From Flavobacterium sp. (lineage in GTDB: Bacteria > Bacteroidota > Bacteroidia > Flavobacteriales > Flavobacteriaceae), in the NCBI RefSeq assembly GCF_027483985.1, contig NZ_JAIXTJ010000005.1, positions 1 through 52,349 on the forward strand: a stretch of 52,349 nt of DNA. The letters are read 5' to 3'. The position numbers and the translations under genes were made by a program. How positions within the stretch are numbered: the first letter of the stretch is position 1; every line of letters begins with the position of its first letter. Shown one piece after another: positions 11,279 to 19,260 of the stretch. The notes below the pieces were generated by a model. That model saw nothing but the letters and a program-made list of their open reading frames with translations, ran no database searches and was not told the DNA's origin.

Positions 11279-12091
11279 ATGAAAAATATAATCTACATTC
11301 TAGCACTTTTATTTTTAGTAAGTTGCGAAGACAAAGTCGATATTGATTTAGATACCGCAGCACCAAAATTAGTAATTGATGCCAATATTTTATGGCAAAA
11401 AGGAACAATCGGAAACGAACAAAAAATCAAACTGACTTTAACCACTGATTTTTATAATAGTACCATTCCAGTAGTTTCTGGTGCTACAGTAACTGTCACA
11501 AATAGTTCAAATACCGTTTTTAACTTTGTTGAAACACCCAATACAGGCGAATACATTTGTTCTAATTTTGTTCCTGTAATCAATGAAAATTATACTTTGT
11601 CGGTTATTTACGAAGGTCAAAATTATACTTCAACTGAAAAACTATTGGCTACACCAACTATTGACACGACACAACAAACAACCGTTCAAGGATTTGCTGG
11701 TGATGAAATTCAAGTAAAATTTTTCTATCAAGACAATGCTTTAGAAGACAATAATTATTTGATTGGAGTGAAAAATTCTGATAAATTACTTCCTGAATTT
11801 GGTGTCATAAAAGATGAATTTTTTCAAGGAAATCAAATGTTCGGATTTTATACCAATAGCGATTTGAAAGCGGGTCATATTTTGACCTTTAGTTTGAAAG
11901 GAATTTCAACTCGTTATTTTAACTATATGAATAAGTTGTTAAATATTGCAGGCAGCACCAATGGTAGCCCTTTTGCAACGCCACCAGCAACTTTAAGAGG
12001 AAATATTATTAATCAAACTAATGAAAGTAATTATCCACTAGGATATTTCCATTTATCAGAAACCGATACTTTAAGTTATACAGTGCAATAA
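11279..12091 (+). CDS. DUF4249 family lipoprotein
   Basis: The 270-aa product begins with a lipoprotein signal peptide whose lipobox LFLVSC places the modified Cys at residue 16. The body is beta-rich, with KLVIDANILWQKGTIGNEQKIKLTLT and the SGATVTVTNSSNTVF/GEYICSNF pattern of DUF4249. Family members are encoded next to TonB-dependent receptors and are thought to be surface or periplasmic partners of them. The start is 4 bp after the receptor stop, indicating translational coupling in a two-gene operon. Ligand unknown. Confidence 0.88.
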   Translation: MKNIIYILALLFLVSCEDKVDIDLDTAAPKLVIDANILWQKGTIGNEQKIKLTLTTDFYNSTIPVVSGATVTVTNSSNTVFNFVETPNTGEYICSNFVPVINENYTLSVIYEGQNYTSTEKLLATPTIDTTQQTTVQGFAGDEIQVKFFYQDNALEDNNYLIGVKNSDKLLPEFGVIKDEFFQGNQMFGFYTNSDLKAGHILTFSLKGISTRYFNYMNKLLNIAGSTNGSPFATPPATLRGNIINQTNESNYPLGYFHLSETDTLSYTVQ

Positions 12092-12172
12092 ATTTAGAGT
12101 TGTCAAATAAAGTAGTACTTTTGAAAATAGACTTGCAATTTTACATCTAAAACTTTAAACTACTTTATTTAA

Positions 12173-12835
12173 ATGTCATCACATCATATTGTTCGCGACG
12201 ATCAAGAACCTGCATTAATCATAGCAAATGGTGCTTCGTGCAGTTTTGAACTTTTAGGCCAATTATTAGAATGGTCGCCAATTGTTGTAGTCTTAGACAA
12301 TGCCATTGATCGAGTTTTGCAATTAGACATTAAAATTGATGTACTTTTAGGAGACTTTGATGATGATTTTGATGCCGAAATTTATAAAGAAAAGCAGTTT
12401 CCGCTTGAAATTGTTCATACTCCAAACCAAGATAAAACCGACTTAGAAAAAGCATTTGATTATTTAATAGATAAAGGTCATAAAGCTGTTAACGTAGTAT
12501 GGGCAACAGGAAAACGCGCAGATCATACCATTACCAATATCACAACTATTGTTAGTTATAGAAATAAATTAAAAATTGTAATCCTTGATGACCATTCCAA
12601 AATATTTTTATTGCCCAATAAATTTGAAAAATGGTACACAAAAAACACTCCTATTTCGTTAATTCCAATCGGACAAGTTAATGGAATTACAACCCATAAT
12701 TTATTTTATCCTTTAAATAACGAACAGCTTACCCTTGGATATCGAACCGGAAGTAGCAATCACGTAGCGAAAGATGGAATAGTAAAAATCGAGCATCAAA
12801 AAGGCGATTTACTTTTAATGGAATGTTTTGACTAA
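12173..12835 (+). CDS. Thiamine pyrophosphokinase
   Basis: Transfers pyrophosphate from ATP to thiamine to make thiamine diphosphate in the cytoplasm. The 220-aa product shows the three family motifs: LLGDFDDD (58-65), NQDKTDLEKAFDYL (85-98, metal and ATP site) and ATGKRADHTITN (111-122), and the C-terminal thiamine-binding GYRTGSSN. A -7-like TACTTTTG (12116-12123) precedes the gene but lacks a well-spaced -33. No TPP riboswitch is visible upstream. Usual gene names are thiN or tnr3-like; I leave the symbol blank. Confidence 0.9.
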   Translation: MSSHHIVRDDQEPALIIANGASCSFELLGQLLEWSPIVVVLDNAIDRVLQLDIKIDVLLGDFDDDFDAEIYKEKQFPLEIVHTPNQDKTDLEKAFDYLIDKGHKAVNVVWATGKRADHTITNITTIVSYRNKLKIVILDDHSKIFLLPNKFEKWYTKNTPISLIPIGQVNGITTHNLFYPLNNEQLTLGYRTGSSNHVAKDGIVKIEHQKGDLLLMECFD

Positions 12836-12838
12836 AAC

Positions 12839-12870
12839 TTTGGTTATCTATAATCAATTTCCTATATTTG
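12839..12870 (+). promoter_or_regulatory. rlmF promoter
   Basis: TTTG (12839-12842), 20 bp, TATATTTG (12863-12870): a near-ideal Bacteroidota promoter starting just after the preceding stop codon. Confidence 0.7.
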
Positions 12871-12888
12871 AAATAGAGAAATGACAAA

Positions 12889-13896
12889 ATGAAGAATAAA
12901 ACAAGTACCGAAAAAACGACTTTACACCCAAGAAATAAACATAGATTTAGATACGATTTTGAAAAATTAATTTATAATTATCCCTTATTAAAAAATTATA
13001 TTTTCATCAACGAACACGATATTGACCCGAGCAAGAGCGAACAGGAGAAGCAAACTATTGATTTTGCAAATCCAGATGCTGTAAAAGCGCTAAATAAAGC
13101 ACTTTTAATTTCCGATTATGGTGTGGAATATTGGGACATTCCTAAAAACTATTTGTGTCCGCCAATTCCCGGTAGAGCTGATTACATTCATTACATCGCC
13201 GATTTACTAGCCGAATCTAATAATGGAATCATTCCTAATGATGAATCTACCATTGGCTTAGATGTTGGTATTGGTTCTAATTGCATTTATCCAATTATTG
13301 GAAATAATGAATACAATTGGAGCTTTGTAGGAACTGATATTGATGAGAAAGCGCTTCAAAATTGCAAAAAAATCATTGCAAACAATCCGCATCTGATTGA
13401 AGCAATAAGTTTACAACTACAAGTTGAACCTAGATATATTTTCAAAAATATTATTCTGCCAGAAGATAAATTTGCTTTCACAATTTGTAATCCGCCATTT
13501 CACGCCTCACAAGATGAAGCAACGAAACAAGCTTTACGCAAAGTAACTAATTTAGAAAAAGAAAAAACGCTAAGTCAAGACAAATCTAGAACAAGCGAAG
13601 CTAAACTTACTTTAAATTTTGGTGGTAAAAACGCAGAACTTTGGTGTTCAGGAGGCGAAATTGGCTTCATTACTCAAATGATTTATGAAAGTGTAAAATA
13701 TCCATTACAAGTTTTTTGGTTTACGACTTTGGTTTCTAAAAAAGATAATTTAAGAAGCATTTATAAAACCTTAAATAAAGTTGGAGCCGTTGAAATTAAA
13801 ACTATAGAAATGGCACAAGGACAAAAAATAAGTCGTTTCGTTGCTTGGACTTTCTTGAGCGAAAAGCAGCAGAAAGATTGGAAGTTCACGGTTTGA
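12889..13896 (+). CDS. rlmF: 23S rRNA (adenine(1618)-N(6))-methyltransferase RlmF
   Basis: RlmF methylates N6 of A1618 in 23S rRNA with SAM. The 335-aa product has the expected basic N-terminus (LHPRNKHRFRYDF), the SAM-binding GLDVGIGSNCIYP (123-135) with acidic FVGTDID (147-152), and the adenine-methylase catalytic motif ICNPPFHAS (199-207). The length agrees with the family. It has its own promoter in the short gap behind the thiamine pyrophosphokinase gene. Confidence 0.95.
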   Translation: MKNKTSTEKTTLHPRNKHRFRYDFEKLIYNYPLLKNYIFINEHDIDPSKSEQEKQTIDFANPDAVKALNKALLISDYGVEYWDIPKNYLCPPIPGRADYIHYIADLLAESNNGIIPNDESTIGLDVGIGSNCIYPIIGNNEYNWSFVGTDIDEKALQNCKKIIANNPHLIEAISLQLQVEPRYIFKNIILPEDKFAFTICNPPFHASQDEATKQALRKVTNLEKEKTLSQDKSRTSEAKLTLNFGGKNAELWCSGGEIGFITQMIYESVKYPLQVFWFTTLVSKKDNLRSIYKTLNKVGAVEIKTIEMAQGQKISRFVAWTFLSEKQQKDWKFTV

Positions 13897-13934
13897 TAAA
13901 AACTTTTGCTTAAATTTGTATAAAACTAATATCT

Positions 13935-14165
13935 ATGGGTACAATTGATTTAAAAAACATTGTAATTTCTAAAATTTCAGAAATCAATGATGAAGCTTTT
14001 TTAGCTGCAATTAATACTATTTTGGATAGCAAATCGGAAAGCATATTAATGGTCTCTGATGACCAAAAAAGTTCTATTAAAAAATCTCAAAAAGAATATT
14101 TAGAAGGCAATTATTTTTCAAATGATTCCGTAAACGAAGAAATGGAAAAATGGCTGAAAGAGTAA
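13935..14165 (+). CDS. Antitoxin of a type II toxin-antitoxin pair
   Basis: The 76-aa acidic protein (DLKNIVISKISEINDEAFLAAI near the N-terminus, NSVNEEMEKWLKE-like tail) has the look of small Bacteroidota addiction-module antitoxins that wrap a RelE/ParE partner with a helical C-terminus. Its last 16 bp overlap the toxin gene in another frame, the normal coupling for such pairs. A -7-like TAAATTTG (13911-13918) lies just upstream. The family is assigned mainly from the partner and the gene order. Confidence 0.75.
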   Translation: MGTIDLKNIVISKISEINDEAFLAAINTILDSKSESILMVSDDQKSSIKKSQKEYLEGNYFSNDSVNEEMEKWLKE

Positions 14166-14446
14166 TTATATGGACATCAATTGCTAAAATTGAATTAAAA
14201 CATATTCTAGAATTTTATAATTTTAGGAATAAAACTAAAACATACTCTCAAAACCTTTTTAGAAAAATACAATCTGAAATAAATCTTCTAATCCTTTATC
14301 CTACAATTGGTAAAAAGACAGATATAATAAATGTTAGAGGTTTAATCATTGAAAATCATATTGTTTATTATGAATTAAATGAAAATCAAATCATTATACT
14401 ATCAGTTTGGGATTCAAGACAAAACCCAGATAGATTGAAATTATAA
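14150..14446 (+). CDS. RelE/ParE-family toxin
   Basis: The 98-aa basic protein has the ParE/RelE layout: N-terminal strand VIIWTSIAKIELKHILEFY, a helical pair ending in LLILYPTIGKKTDIINVRGLII, then C-terminal strands HIVYYELNENQIIILSVWDSRQNP. The closing W-D-S-R-Q-N-P block is typical of ParE-like members. The target (ribosome-bound mRNA or gyrase) cannot be told from sequence. It overlaps the antitoxin by 16 bp and ends 3 bp before uvrB, so uvrB may receive some readthrough. Confidence 0.85.
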   Translation: MAERVIIWTSIAKIELKHILEFYNFRNKTKTYSQNLFRKIQSEINLLILYPTIGKKTDIINVRGLIIENHIVYYELNENQIIILSVWDSRQNPDRLKL

Positions 14447-14449
14447 TAA

Positions 14450-16438
14450 ATGAAATTCGAAGTAATCTCCGCATACGAACCTACAGGTGATCAGCCACAA
14501 GCTATTGAAAAACTTTCAAATGGTATTTTAATTGGTGAAAAATACCAAACTCTTGTAGGAGTTACGGGTTCAGGAAAGACTTTTACTGTAGCTAACGTTA
14601 TTCAAAATGTAGACAGACCAACGCTGGTTTTGGCTCATAACAAAACGTTAGCCGCACAATTATATTCTGAATTCAAACAATTTTTTCCTAATAATTCGGT
14701 GCAATATTTTGTTTCGTACTATGATTATTACCAACCAGAAGCCTTTATTCCTGTAACTGGAACTTATATCGAAAAAGATCTATCCATCAATGAAGAACTC
14801 GAAAAATTACGTTTAAGTACTACTTCTGCCCTACTTTCTGGTCGTCGTGATATCATTGTAATTTCCTCCGTATCTTGCCTTTATGGTATCGGAAATCCAG
14901 TTGAATTTCAAAAAAATGTGGTTACTGTTGAAAAAAATCAAGTTATCTCAAGAACCAAACTTTTACACCGATTAGTTCAAAGTTTATATTCTAGAACCGA
15001 AGCTGAATTCACGCCTGGAACCTTTAGAATTAAAGGTGATACTGTAGATATTTTTCCGAGTTATGGCGACGAACCATTTAGAATTCACTTTTTTGGAGAT
15101 GAAATTGAAGATATTGAAGCTTTTGACGCAAGAAGTTCTAAAGTTTTAGAAAAATATGACAAGTTAACGATTTATCCTGCCAATATGTTTGTTACATCAC
15201 CAGATGTTTTGCAAGCAGCCATTTGGGATATTCAACAAGATTTGGTAAAACAAGTCGATTATTTTAAAGAAATTGGTAAACATTTAGAAGCCAAACGACT
15301 AGAGGAACGCACTAATTTCGACCTAGAAATGATTCGTGAGCTTGGTTATTGCTCTGGAATTGAAAATTATTCACGCTATTTAGACCGTCGTTTGCCTGGC
15401 ACTAGACCTTTCTGCTTATTAGATTATTTCCCAGATGATTTCTTGATGGTTGTTGATGAAAGTCACGTAACCATTTCGCAAGTACACGCTATGTATGGTG
15501 GCGATAGAAGTCGTAAAGAAAACCTTGTCGAATATGGATTTCGTCTTCCGGCAGCGATGGATAACCGTCCGTTGAAGTTTGAAGAATTTGAATCAATGCA
15601 AAATCAAGTCATTTATGTTTCTGCAACGCCAGCCGATTATGAATTACAAAAATCGGAAGGAATTTATGTAGAACAAGTTATTCGTCCGACCGGATTACTT
15701 GATCCAATAATTGAAGTACGTCCGAGTTTGAATCAAATTGACGATTTGATTGAAGAAATCCAACAACGTTGTGAAGTCGACGAACGTGTTTTAGTAACAA
15801 CTTTAACCAAGAGAATGGCTGAGGAATTAGCCAAATATTTGACAAAAGTTTCAATACGTTGTCGCTACATTCATTCTGATGTAGATACTTTGGAGCGTGT
15901 TGAAATTATGCAAGATTTACGAAAAGGTTTGTTTGACGTTTTGATTGGTGTGAACTTACTTCGTGAAGGATTAGATTTACCCGAAGTTTCTCTTGTTGCC
16001 ATACTTGATGCTGATAAAGAAGGATTTCTTAGAAGTCATCGTTCGTTAACGCAAACCGTTGGACGTGCCGCAAGAAACGTGAATGGAAAAGCCATAATGT
16101 ATGGTGATAAAATTACCGATTCTATGCAAAAAACTATCGACGAAACCAACTACCGTAGAGAAAAACAAACTAATTACAACACCAAACACGGACAAGAACC
16201 TAAAGCCTTGAATAAAAGTTTGGGAAGTGCATTAGGAAACAATTCGGTATCAACAAAGTACTACGAAAATCAAGTCTTGAAAGCAGCCGAACCTGAAAGT
16301 TTGTACCTGTCAAAACCTGAAATTGAAAAGAAAATTCGAGAAGCCAAAAAAGCAATGGAGAAAGCTGCAAAAGATTTAGATTTTATGCAAGCCGCAAAAT
16401 TCCGAGATGAAATTAAAGCGCTACAAGAAAAATTATAA
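14450..16438 (+). CDS. uvrB: Excinuclease ABC subunit B
   Basis: UvrB is the damage-verifying helicase-like subunit of nucleotide excision repair, loaded by UvrA and partnering UvrC. The 662-aa protein has Walker A GVTGSGKT (37-44), the beta-hairpin YYDYYQPEAFIP that inserts between strands, DEXH-type VVDESHV, helicase motifs V and VI (LREGLDLPEVSLVAILDADKEG, QTVGRAARN) and the C-terminal UVR motif that binds UvrC (AAKFRDEIKALQEKL). The start lies 3 bp after the toxin stop and no separate promoter is evident, which is unusual for a repair gene. Confidence 0.98.
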   Translation: MKFEVISAYEPTGDQPQAIEKLSNGILIGEKYQTLVGVTGSGKTFTVANVIQNVDRPTLVLAHNKTLAAQLYSEFKQFFPNNSVQYFVSYYDYYQPEAFIPVTGTYIEKDLSINEELEKLRLSTTSALLSGRRDIIVISSVSCLYGIGNPVEFQKNVVTVEKNQVISRTKLLHRLVQSLYSRTEAEFTPGTFRIKGDTVDIFPSYGDEPFRIHFFGDEIEDIEAFDARSSKVLEKYDKLTIYPANMFVTSPDVLQAAIWDIQQDLVKQVDYFKEIGKHLEAKRLEERTNFDLEMIRELGYCSGIENYSRYLDRRLPGTRPFCLLDYFPDDFLMVVDESHVTISQVHAMYGGDRSRKENLVEYGFRLPAAMDNRPLKFEEFESMQNQVIYVSATPADYELQKSEGIYVEQVIRPTGLLDPIIEVRPSLNQIDDLIEEIQQRCEVDERVLVTTLTKRMAEELAKYLTKVSIRCRYIHSDVDTLERVEIMQDLRKGLFDVLIGVNLLREGLDLPEVSLVAILDADKEGFLRSHRSLTQTVGRAARNVNGKAIMYGDKITDSMQKTIDETNYRREKQTNYNTKHGQEPKALNKSLGSALGNNSVSTKYYENQVLKAAEPESLYLSKPEIEKKIREAKKAMEKAAKDLDFMQAAKFRDEIKALQEKL

Positions 16439-16440
16439 AA

Positions 16441-16470
16441 AAAACGCAACTTTTTAAGGTTGCGTTTTTT
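16441..16470. terminator. Bidirectional terminator between uvrB and the Hsp20 gene
   Basis: AAAACGCAAC, an 8-nt loop and GTTGCGTTTT form a 10-bp stem directly after the uvrB stop, with A and T tracts on both flanks. Confidence 0.85.
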
Positions 16471-16488
16471 CATACCAATCAACAATTA

Positions 16489-16914
16489 TTAACCAATTGC
16501 AATCGTACGTTTTGGTTTTGGAAGCGCTTCTTCTCGCTTCGGAAGTGCTACATACAAAACACCATTTTCATAAGTGGCATTGATGTTTTCTGTATTAACT
16601 GTTTCAGGCAAAGTGAATGCTCTCCTGAAAGACGAATAACTGAACTCTTTGCGAGTATACTTTCCTTCGACTTCTTCTTTTTCTGTTTTCATTTCAGACG
16701 AAATAGTTAACACATTGTGATCAATTTCGATATTGAAATCTTCTTTATTCTTTCCAGGCGCAGCTAATTCAATGCCGAAACTTGTATCGGTTTCTTTGAT
16801 ATTTACTGCAGGAACATTGGTATTAAAATTTTGAATTCCTCCCAACCAATCTGGTTTTAATAATTCATCGATAATAGATGGAAATGGTACAGTGTTTCTT
16901 TTAATTAAGTTCAT
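16489..16914 (-). CDS. Hsp20 / alpha-crystallin small heat-shock protein
   Basis: An ATP-independent holdase chaperone that binds unfolding proteins in large oligomers. The 141-aa product has the alpha-crystallin domain at about residues 36-130 (VPAVNIKETDTSFGIELAAPG, then the A-x-x-x-n-G-v-L signature as ATYENGVLYVALPK) and a C-terminal I-x-I-type anchor (RTIAIG). It is monocistronic. Upstream sequence shows small inverted repeats (AGTCA-TTT-TGACT at 16990-17002) but no recognisable CIRCE element. Confidence 0.93.
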   Translation of the reverse strand: MNLIKRNTVPFPSIIDELLKPDWLGGIQNFNTNVPAVNIKETDTSFGIELAAPGKNKEDFNIEIDHNVLTISSEMKTEKEEVEGKYTRKEFSYSSFRRAFTLPETVNTENINATYENGVLYVALPKREEALPKPKRTIAIG

Positions 16915-17152
16915 AATTGTTATATTTTAAGATTAAACATTTAATATTTTATTGACATTAAAACAAATTATATACCAACACCAAAAACAAGTCATTTTGA
17001 CTGAATATCAATACTTTAAACTGAAATATTGGCATTTTAAGAAGTTTTTAACTGACGAATTTTCAGAGAAGAAATAGTATTTATAATTTATAGCAGCATC
17101 TCAAATAATGAATTATAAAAGATAATCAACACTAGATAAAAACTTACTTTCG

Positions 17153-17183
17153 TTGTAAGATAAATTTTAGTTTTGTAGCTTTG
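17153..17183 (+). promoter_or_regulatory. Promoter reading into the orphan-ORF island
   Basis: TTG (17153-17155), 20 bp, TAGCTTTG (17176-17183). It fits the Bacteroidota consensus and would start transcription near 17190, giving a leader of about 110 nt before the first ORF. Confidence 0.6.
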
Positions 17184-17206
17184 GGTAAAATAAGAAACCA
17201 AATAGC

Positions 17207-17280
17207 GCTACTCCTAACTTTATTTGAGCGCATTTAAGTCATAACGCAAAGTTTAGACGCAAGTTAGTGTTAACTTTAGC
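17207..17280. repeat. Two-block imperfect inverted repeat in spacer 1
   Basis: GCTA (17207-17210) and CTAACTT (17214-17220) face AAGTTAG (17261-17267) and TAGC (17277-17280). The nested two-block layout recalls, but does not prove, an integron attC-type site. Confidence 0.4.
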
Positions 17281-17298
17281 AGTAACCAATTTAAAAAG

Positions 17299-17706
17299 AT
17301 GACCTCATTTATCAATAAAACTCAAAAAACTATTTATGTATCTTCAATTATATTGACTAGTGCTTTTTTGATAATTTCAATATATTCGTACCTAAATGTT
17401 TATTTAACATTCGGGATGGTACCATTATCAGAAGATTATACACCCGAACTCATTAAAAGCACCGGAAAATCATTTAATATTTTTCCATTCTCTATAGGAA
17501 TAAGAATTGTATGGAGTTACTTATATTTTTACTTATTTAATATTTTCTATATTCCAATTATGATTTTACTAAGATATTTCATTCCAAAAATAAATGTGCA
17601 TAAAAAATTATTTTTCTTATACATTGGATATAACTTATTAGTTGTAGTACTTTTATTTTCTGAATTGAAAATAGTTAATTGGTACTACGGTTATGTACTT
17701 GATTAA
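17299..17706 (+). CDS. Orphan membrane protein of unknown function
   Basis: I do not recognise this 135-aa protein. It has hydrophobic segments at about residues 12-36, 68-91 and 103-122, separated by a short polar loop (PLSEDYTPELIKSTGK), consistent with three transmembrane helices. It is the first of three same-strand orphan ORFs between the minus-strand Hsp20 and TerB-like genes. Each is set in a repeat-containing spacer rather than in a tight operon, which resembles accessory cassettes more than core genes. Confidence 0.65.
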   Translation: MTSFINKTQKTIYVSSIILTSAFLIISIYSYLNVYLTFGMVPLSEDYTPELIKSTGKSFNIFPFSIGIRIVWSYLYFYLFNIFYIPIMILLRYFIPKINVHKKLFFLYIGYNLLVVVLLFSELKIVNWYYGYVLD

Positions 17707-17726
17707 TATAAAGCTACTGCTAGCAC

Positions 17727-17844
17727 ACGTTCTGCGCTATTGCAAGAAAAGTGCGAAATTCAAGTTTATCTTTCGTAAGAAATTTTATCTATAACAGAAA
17801 ATAAAAAGTTCCGAACTTCGCAACAGCTCAAAGCTTGGGAACGT
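17727..17844. repeat. Two-block imperfect inverted repeat in spacer 2
   Basis: ACGTTC (17727-17732) and GCTATTGC (17736-17743) face GCAACAGC (17820-17827) and GAACGT (17839-17844), which pair with one mismatch. Within the loop AAGTTC-C-GAACTT (about 17806-17818) is a further palindrome. The left end, CACGTTCTGCGCTATT, resembles CACGTTATGTGCTATT in spacer 3. Confidence 0.5.
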
Positions 17845-17876
17845 TGATGACAACCAACTAACGAGAACAAAAGACA

Positions 17877-18404
17877 ATGAAAACTCCCGACCTAATTTAT
17901 AAAATTAATTGGAGAATAATACTACTTCATAGTATTGCGACAATTTTCATTATTCTCTGTACTCAACAATTTGTAAAACTTAATGACATAGAAATCATTA
18001 AATTAATTGATAAATATGGTGCTGAAAACTCTTTAAAACAATTGCAAAAAGATACTAATGGCATTAGTAGAATTTCAGATTTTTTACTTTGGAATAGTAT
18101 GTCCAATATGATTGGATTATTAACAGGATTTATATTATCCTTAATAATCATTATAAGAAAGAAAATGTTTTGGCTAAACTCATTAATTATTTTTTTTATT
18201 GGGCTATTATTTATAAAACTTGGGCTATTCAAAAACCACATAATTAATACACTATTTTATTCTTTTGACGATATATTTCCCAAACTTGGACTTCTATACA
18301 AGTACATTATTAAAGGAACAATATTATTAAGTATTACATTACTTATATTTTTTAATAAGTGGATAAATAATTTTGCATTGAATTATATGTCGAAGAAAAA
18401 ATAA
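17877..18404 (+). CDS. Orphan membrane protein of unknown function
   Basis: I do not recognise this 175-aa protein. Hydrophobic segments lie at about residues 13-29, 74-93, 97-113 and 141-160, so four transmembrane helices are likely. A polar, lysine/asparagine-containing loop falls between the first two (NDIEIIKLIDKYGAENSLK). The start ATG follows a spacer with an imperfect inverted repeat. No homologue-like motif or enzyme signature is visible. It belongs to the same cassette-like run as its neighbours. Confidence 0.6.
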   Translation: MKTPDLIYKINWRIILLHSIATIFIILCTQQFVKLNDIEIIKLIDKYGAENSLKQLQKDTNGISRISDFLLWNSMSNMIGLLTGFILSLIIIIRKKMFWLNSLIIFFIGLLFIKLGLFKNHIINTLFYSFDDIFPKLGLLYKYIIKGTILLSITLLIFFNKWINNFALNYMSKKK

Positions 18405-18458
18405 ACCGACACGAAACTAATATAAATTAGCTCCATTTAAATATAGTCTCAGTAAAAA

Positions 18459-18512
18459 GCAAGGCAATTGCTTTATTTGAAATCGAAAAGGCCTTTAATT
18501 AAAAGTTTTGTT
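18459..18512 (+). repeat. 54-bp direct repeat, copy 1
   Basis: Begins GCAAGGCAATTGCTTTATTT and ends AAAGTTTTGTT. It matches copy 2 at 19115-19168 in 51 of 54 positions without gaps. The two copies flank the ORF at 18608-19081. Confidence 0.9.
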
Positions 18513-18562
18513 TATATTTGTTAATGCTTGGTCTTGGTTCATCGCCACTTCTTGAAGCCGCT

Positions 18563-18580
18563 GCACGTTATGTGCTATTT
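18563..18580. repeat. CACGTT-TG-GCTATT spacer motif
   Basis: CACGTTATGTGCTATTTT matches CACGTTCTGCGCTATTGC of spacer 2 in 14 of 18 positions, and its reverse complement partly recurs after the next ORF as AAACAGCACATA (about 19083-19095). It includes a GCAC-GTTAT-GTGC hairpin. Confidence 0.4.
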
Positions 18581-18607
18581 TCTCAAAAATCACGATAAAA
18601 TACAACT

Positions 18608-19081
18608 ATGAAAAAATGTTTATTTATATTTTTCATAATATTTTGGAACTCAAATTTTTCTCAAAATGCAAATCTTGTTTTGGAAAACTATATTCAAAAA
18701 AATTACTCGACGAAAGATATATCAAGATTACCTATATCAAACGAAATTCTTACAAACTATATTAAAATTTATATAGAAGATGAAATTAATTCAATGTATG
18801 AAGGAGAAGAAGCATATAATATAGTGGTCAATAAATTTGATTGGAAAGAATTGAAAAATTCTACTCGAAAACTTCATGAATTTACATTTAAAGCTGGAAA
18901 GCGTGAGTTTAAAAAACAAAGATTTACCGAACCAATTTTTTCAAGGGATGGAAATTATGCTATTTTCTATGAAACAGAGAAATGCAAAGAAGGTTTATGT
19001 GGAAATGGTAGCTTAATTTTAATGGAAAAGATTGGCGAATTATGGAAACAAAAAGCTGTGTTACTTGCATGGATGGGTTAA
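18608..19081 (+). CDS. Orphan secreted protein of unknown function
   Basis: The 157-aa product has a signal peptide (KKCLFIFFIIFWNSNFSQ) and a soluble domain with two close cysteines (KCKEGLCGNGSLILMEKIG). The C-terminal pattern PIFSRDGNYAIFYETEKC ... LILMEKIGELWKQKAVLLAW suggests a small beta-sheet domain. I do not recognise the family. It is bracketed by the two 54-bp direct repeats and by inverted GTGCTATTT / AAACAGCAC ends, as if it had moved as a unit. Confidence 0.6.
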   Translation: MKKCLFIFFIIFWNSNFSQNANLVLENYIQKNYSTKDISRLPISNEILTNYIKIYIEDEINSMYEGEEAYNIVVNKFDWKELKNSTRKLHEFTFKAGKREFKKQRFTEPIFSRDGNYAIFYETEKCKEGLCGNGSLILMEKIGELWKQKAVLLAWMG

Positions 19082-19114
19082 TAAAACAGCACATATCAGC
19101 TATTTCAAAAAATG

Positions 19115-19168
19115 GCAAGGCAATTGCTTTATTTGAAATCGAAAAGGTTTTTAATTTAAAGTTTTGTT
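19115..19168 (+). repeat. 54-bp direct repeat, copy 2
   Basis: Same element as at 18459-18512 with three substitutions (CC to TT at two adjacent sites, A to T at one). It starts 656 bp after copy 1. Confidence 0.9.
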
Positions 19169-19260
19169 CATACCTCTAAAGCTTTCGTCTCGGTTTATTA
19201 CCAAAAAAGCAAAGCGTCAAACGTCAAAAACCTATTTAAAGATACTCGACATTTGTGAGT

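Larger units (their letters stand above)
16915..17298. other. Intergenic region: Hsp20 upstream region and left end of the accessory island
   Basis: The left part should hold the minus-strand Hsp20 promoter, which I could not define. It contains AGTCA-TTT-TGACT (16990-17002) and an imperfect CAATA/TATTG repeat at about 17009-17032. The right part holds a strong plus-strand promoter (17153-17183) and then a spacer with a two-block inverted repeat (17207-17280) leading into the first orphan ORF. Confidence 0.55.

Noticed and set aside
17200..19180. Integron or insertion sequence as the source of the orphan ORFs
   Set aside because: No integrase, transposase, terminal inverted repeats or target-site duplications were found in the window, and the attC core is not convincing. 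Kept only as a cassette-like finding.
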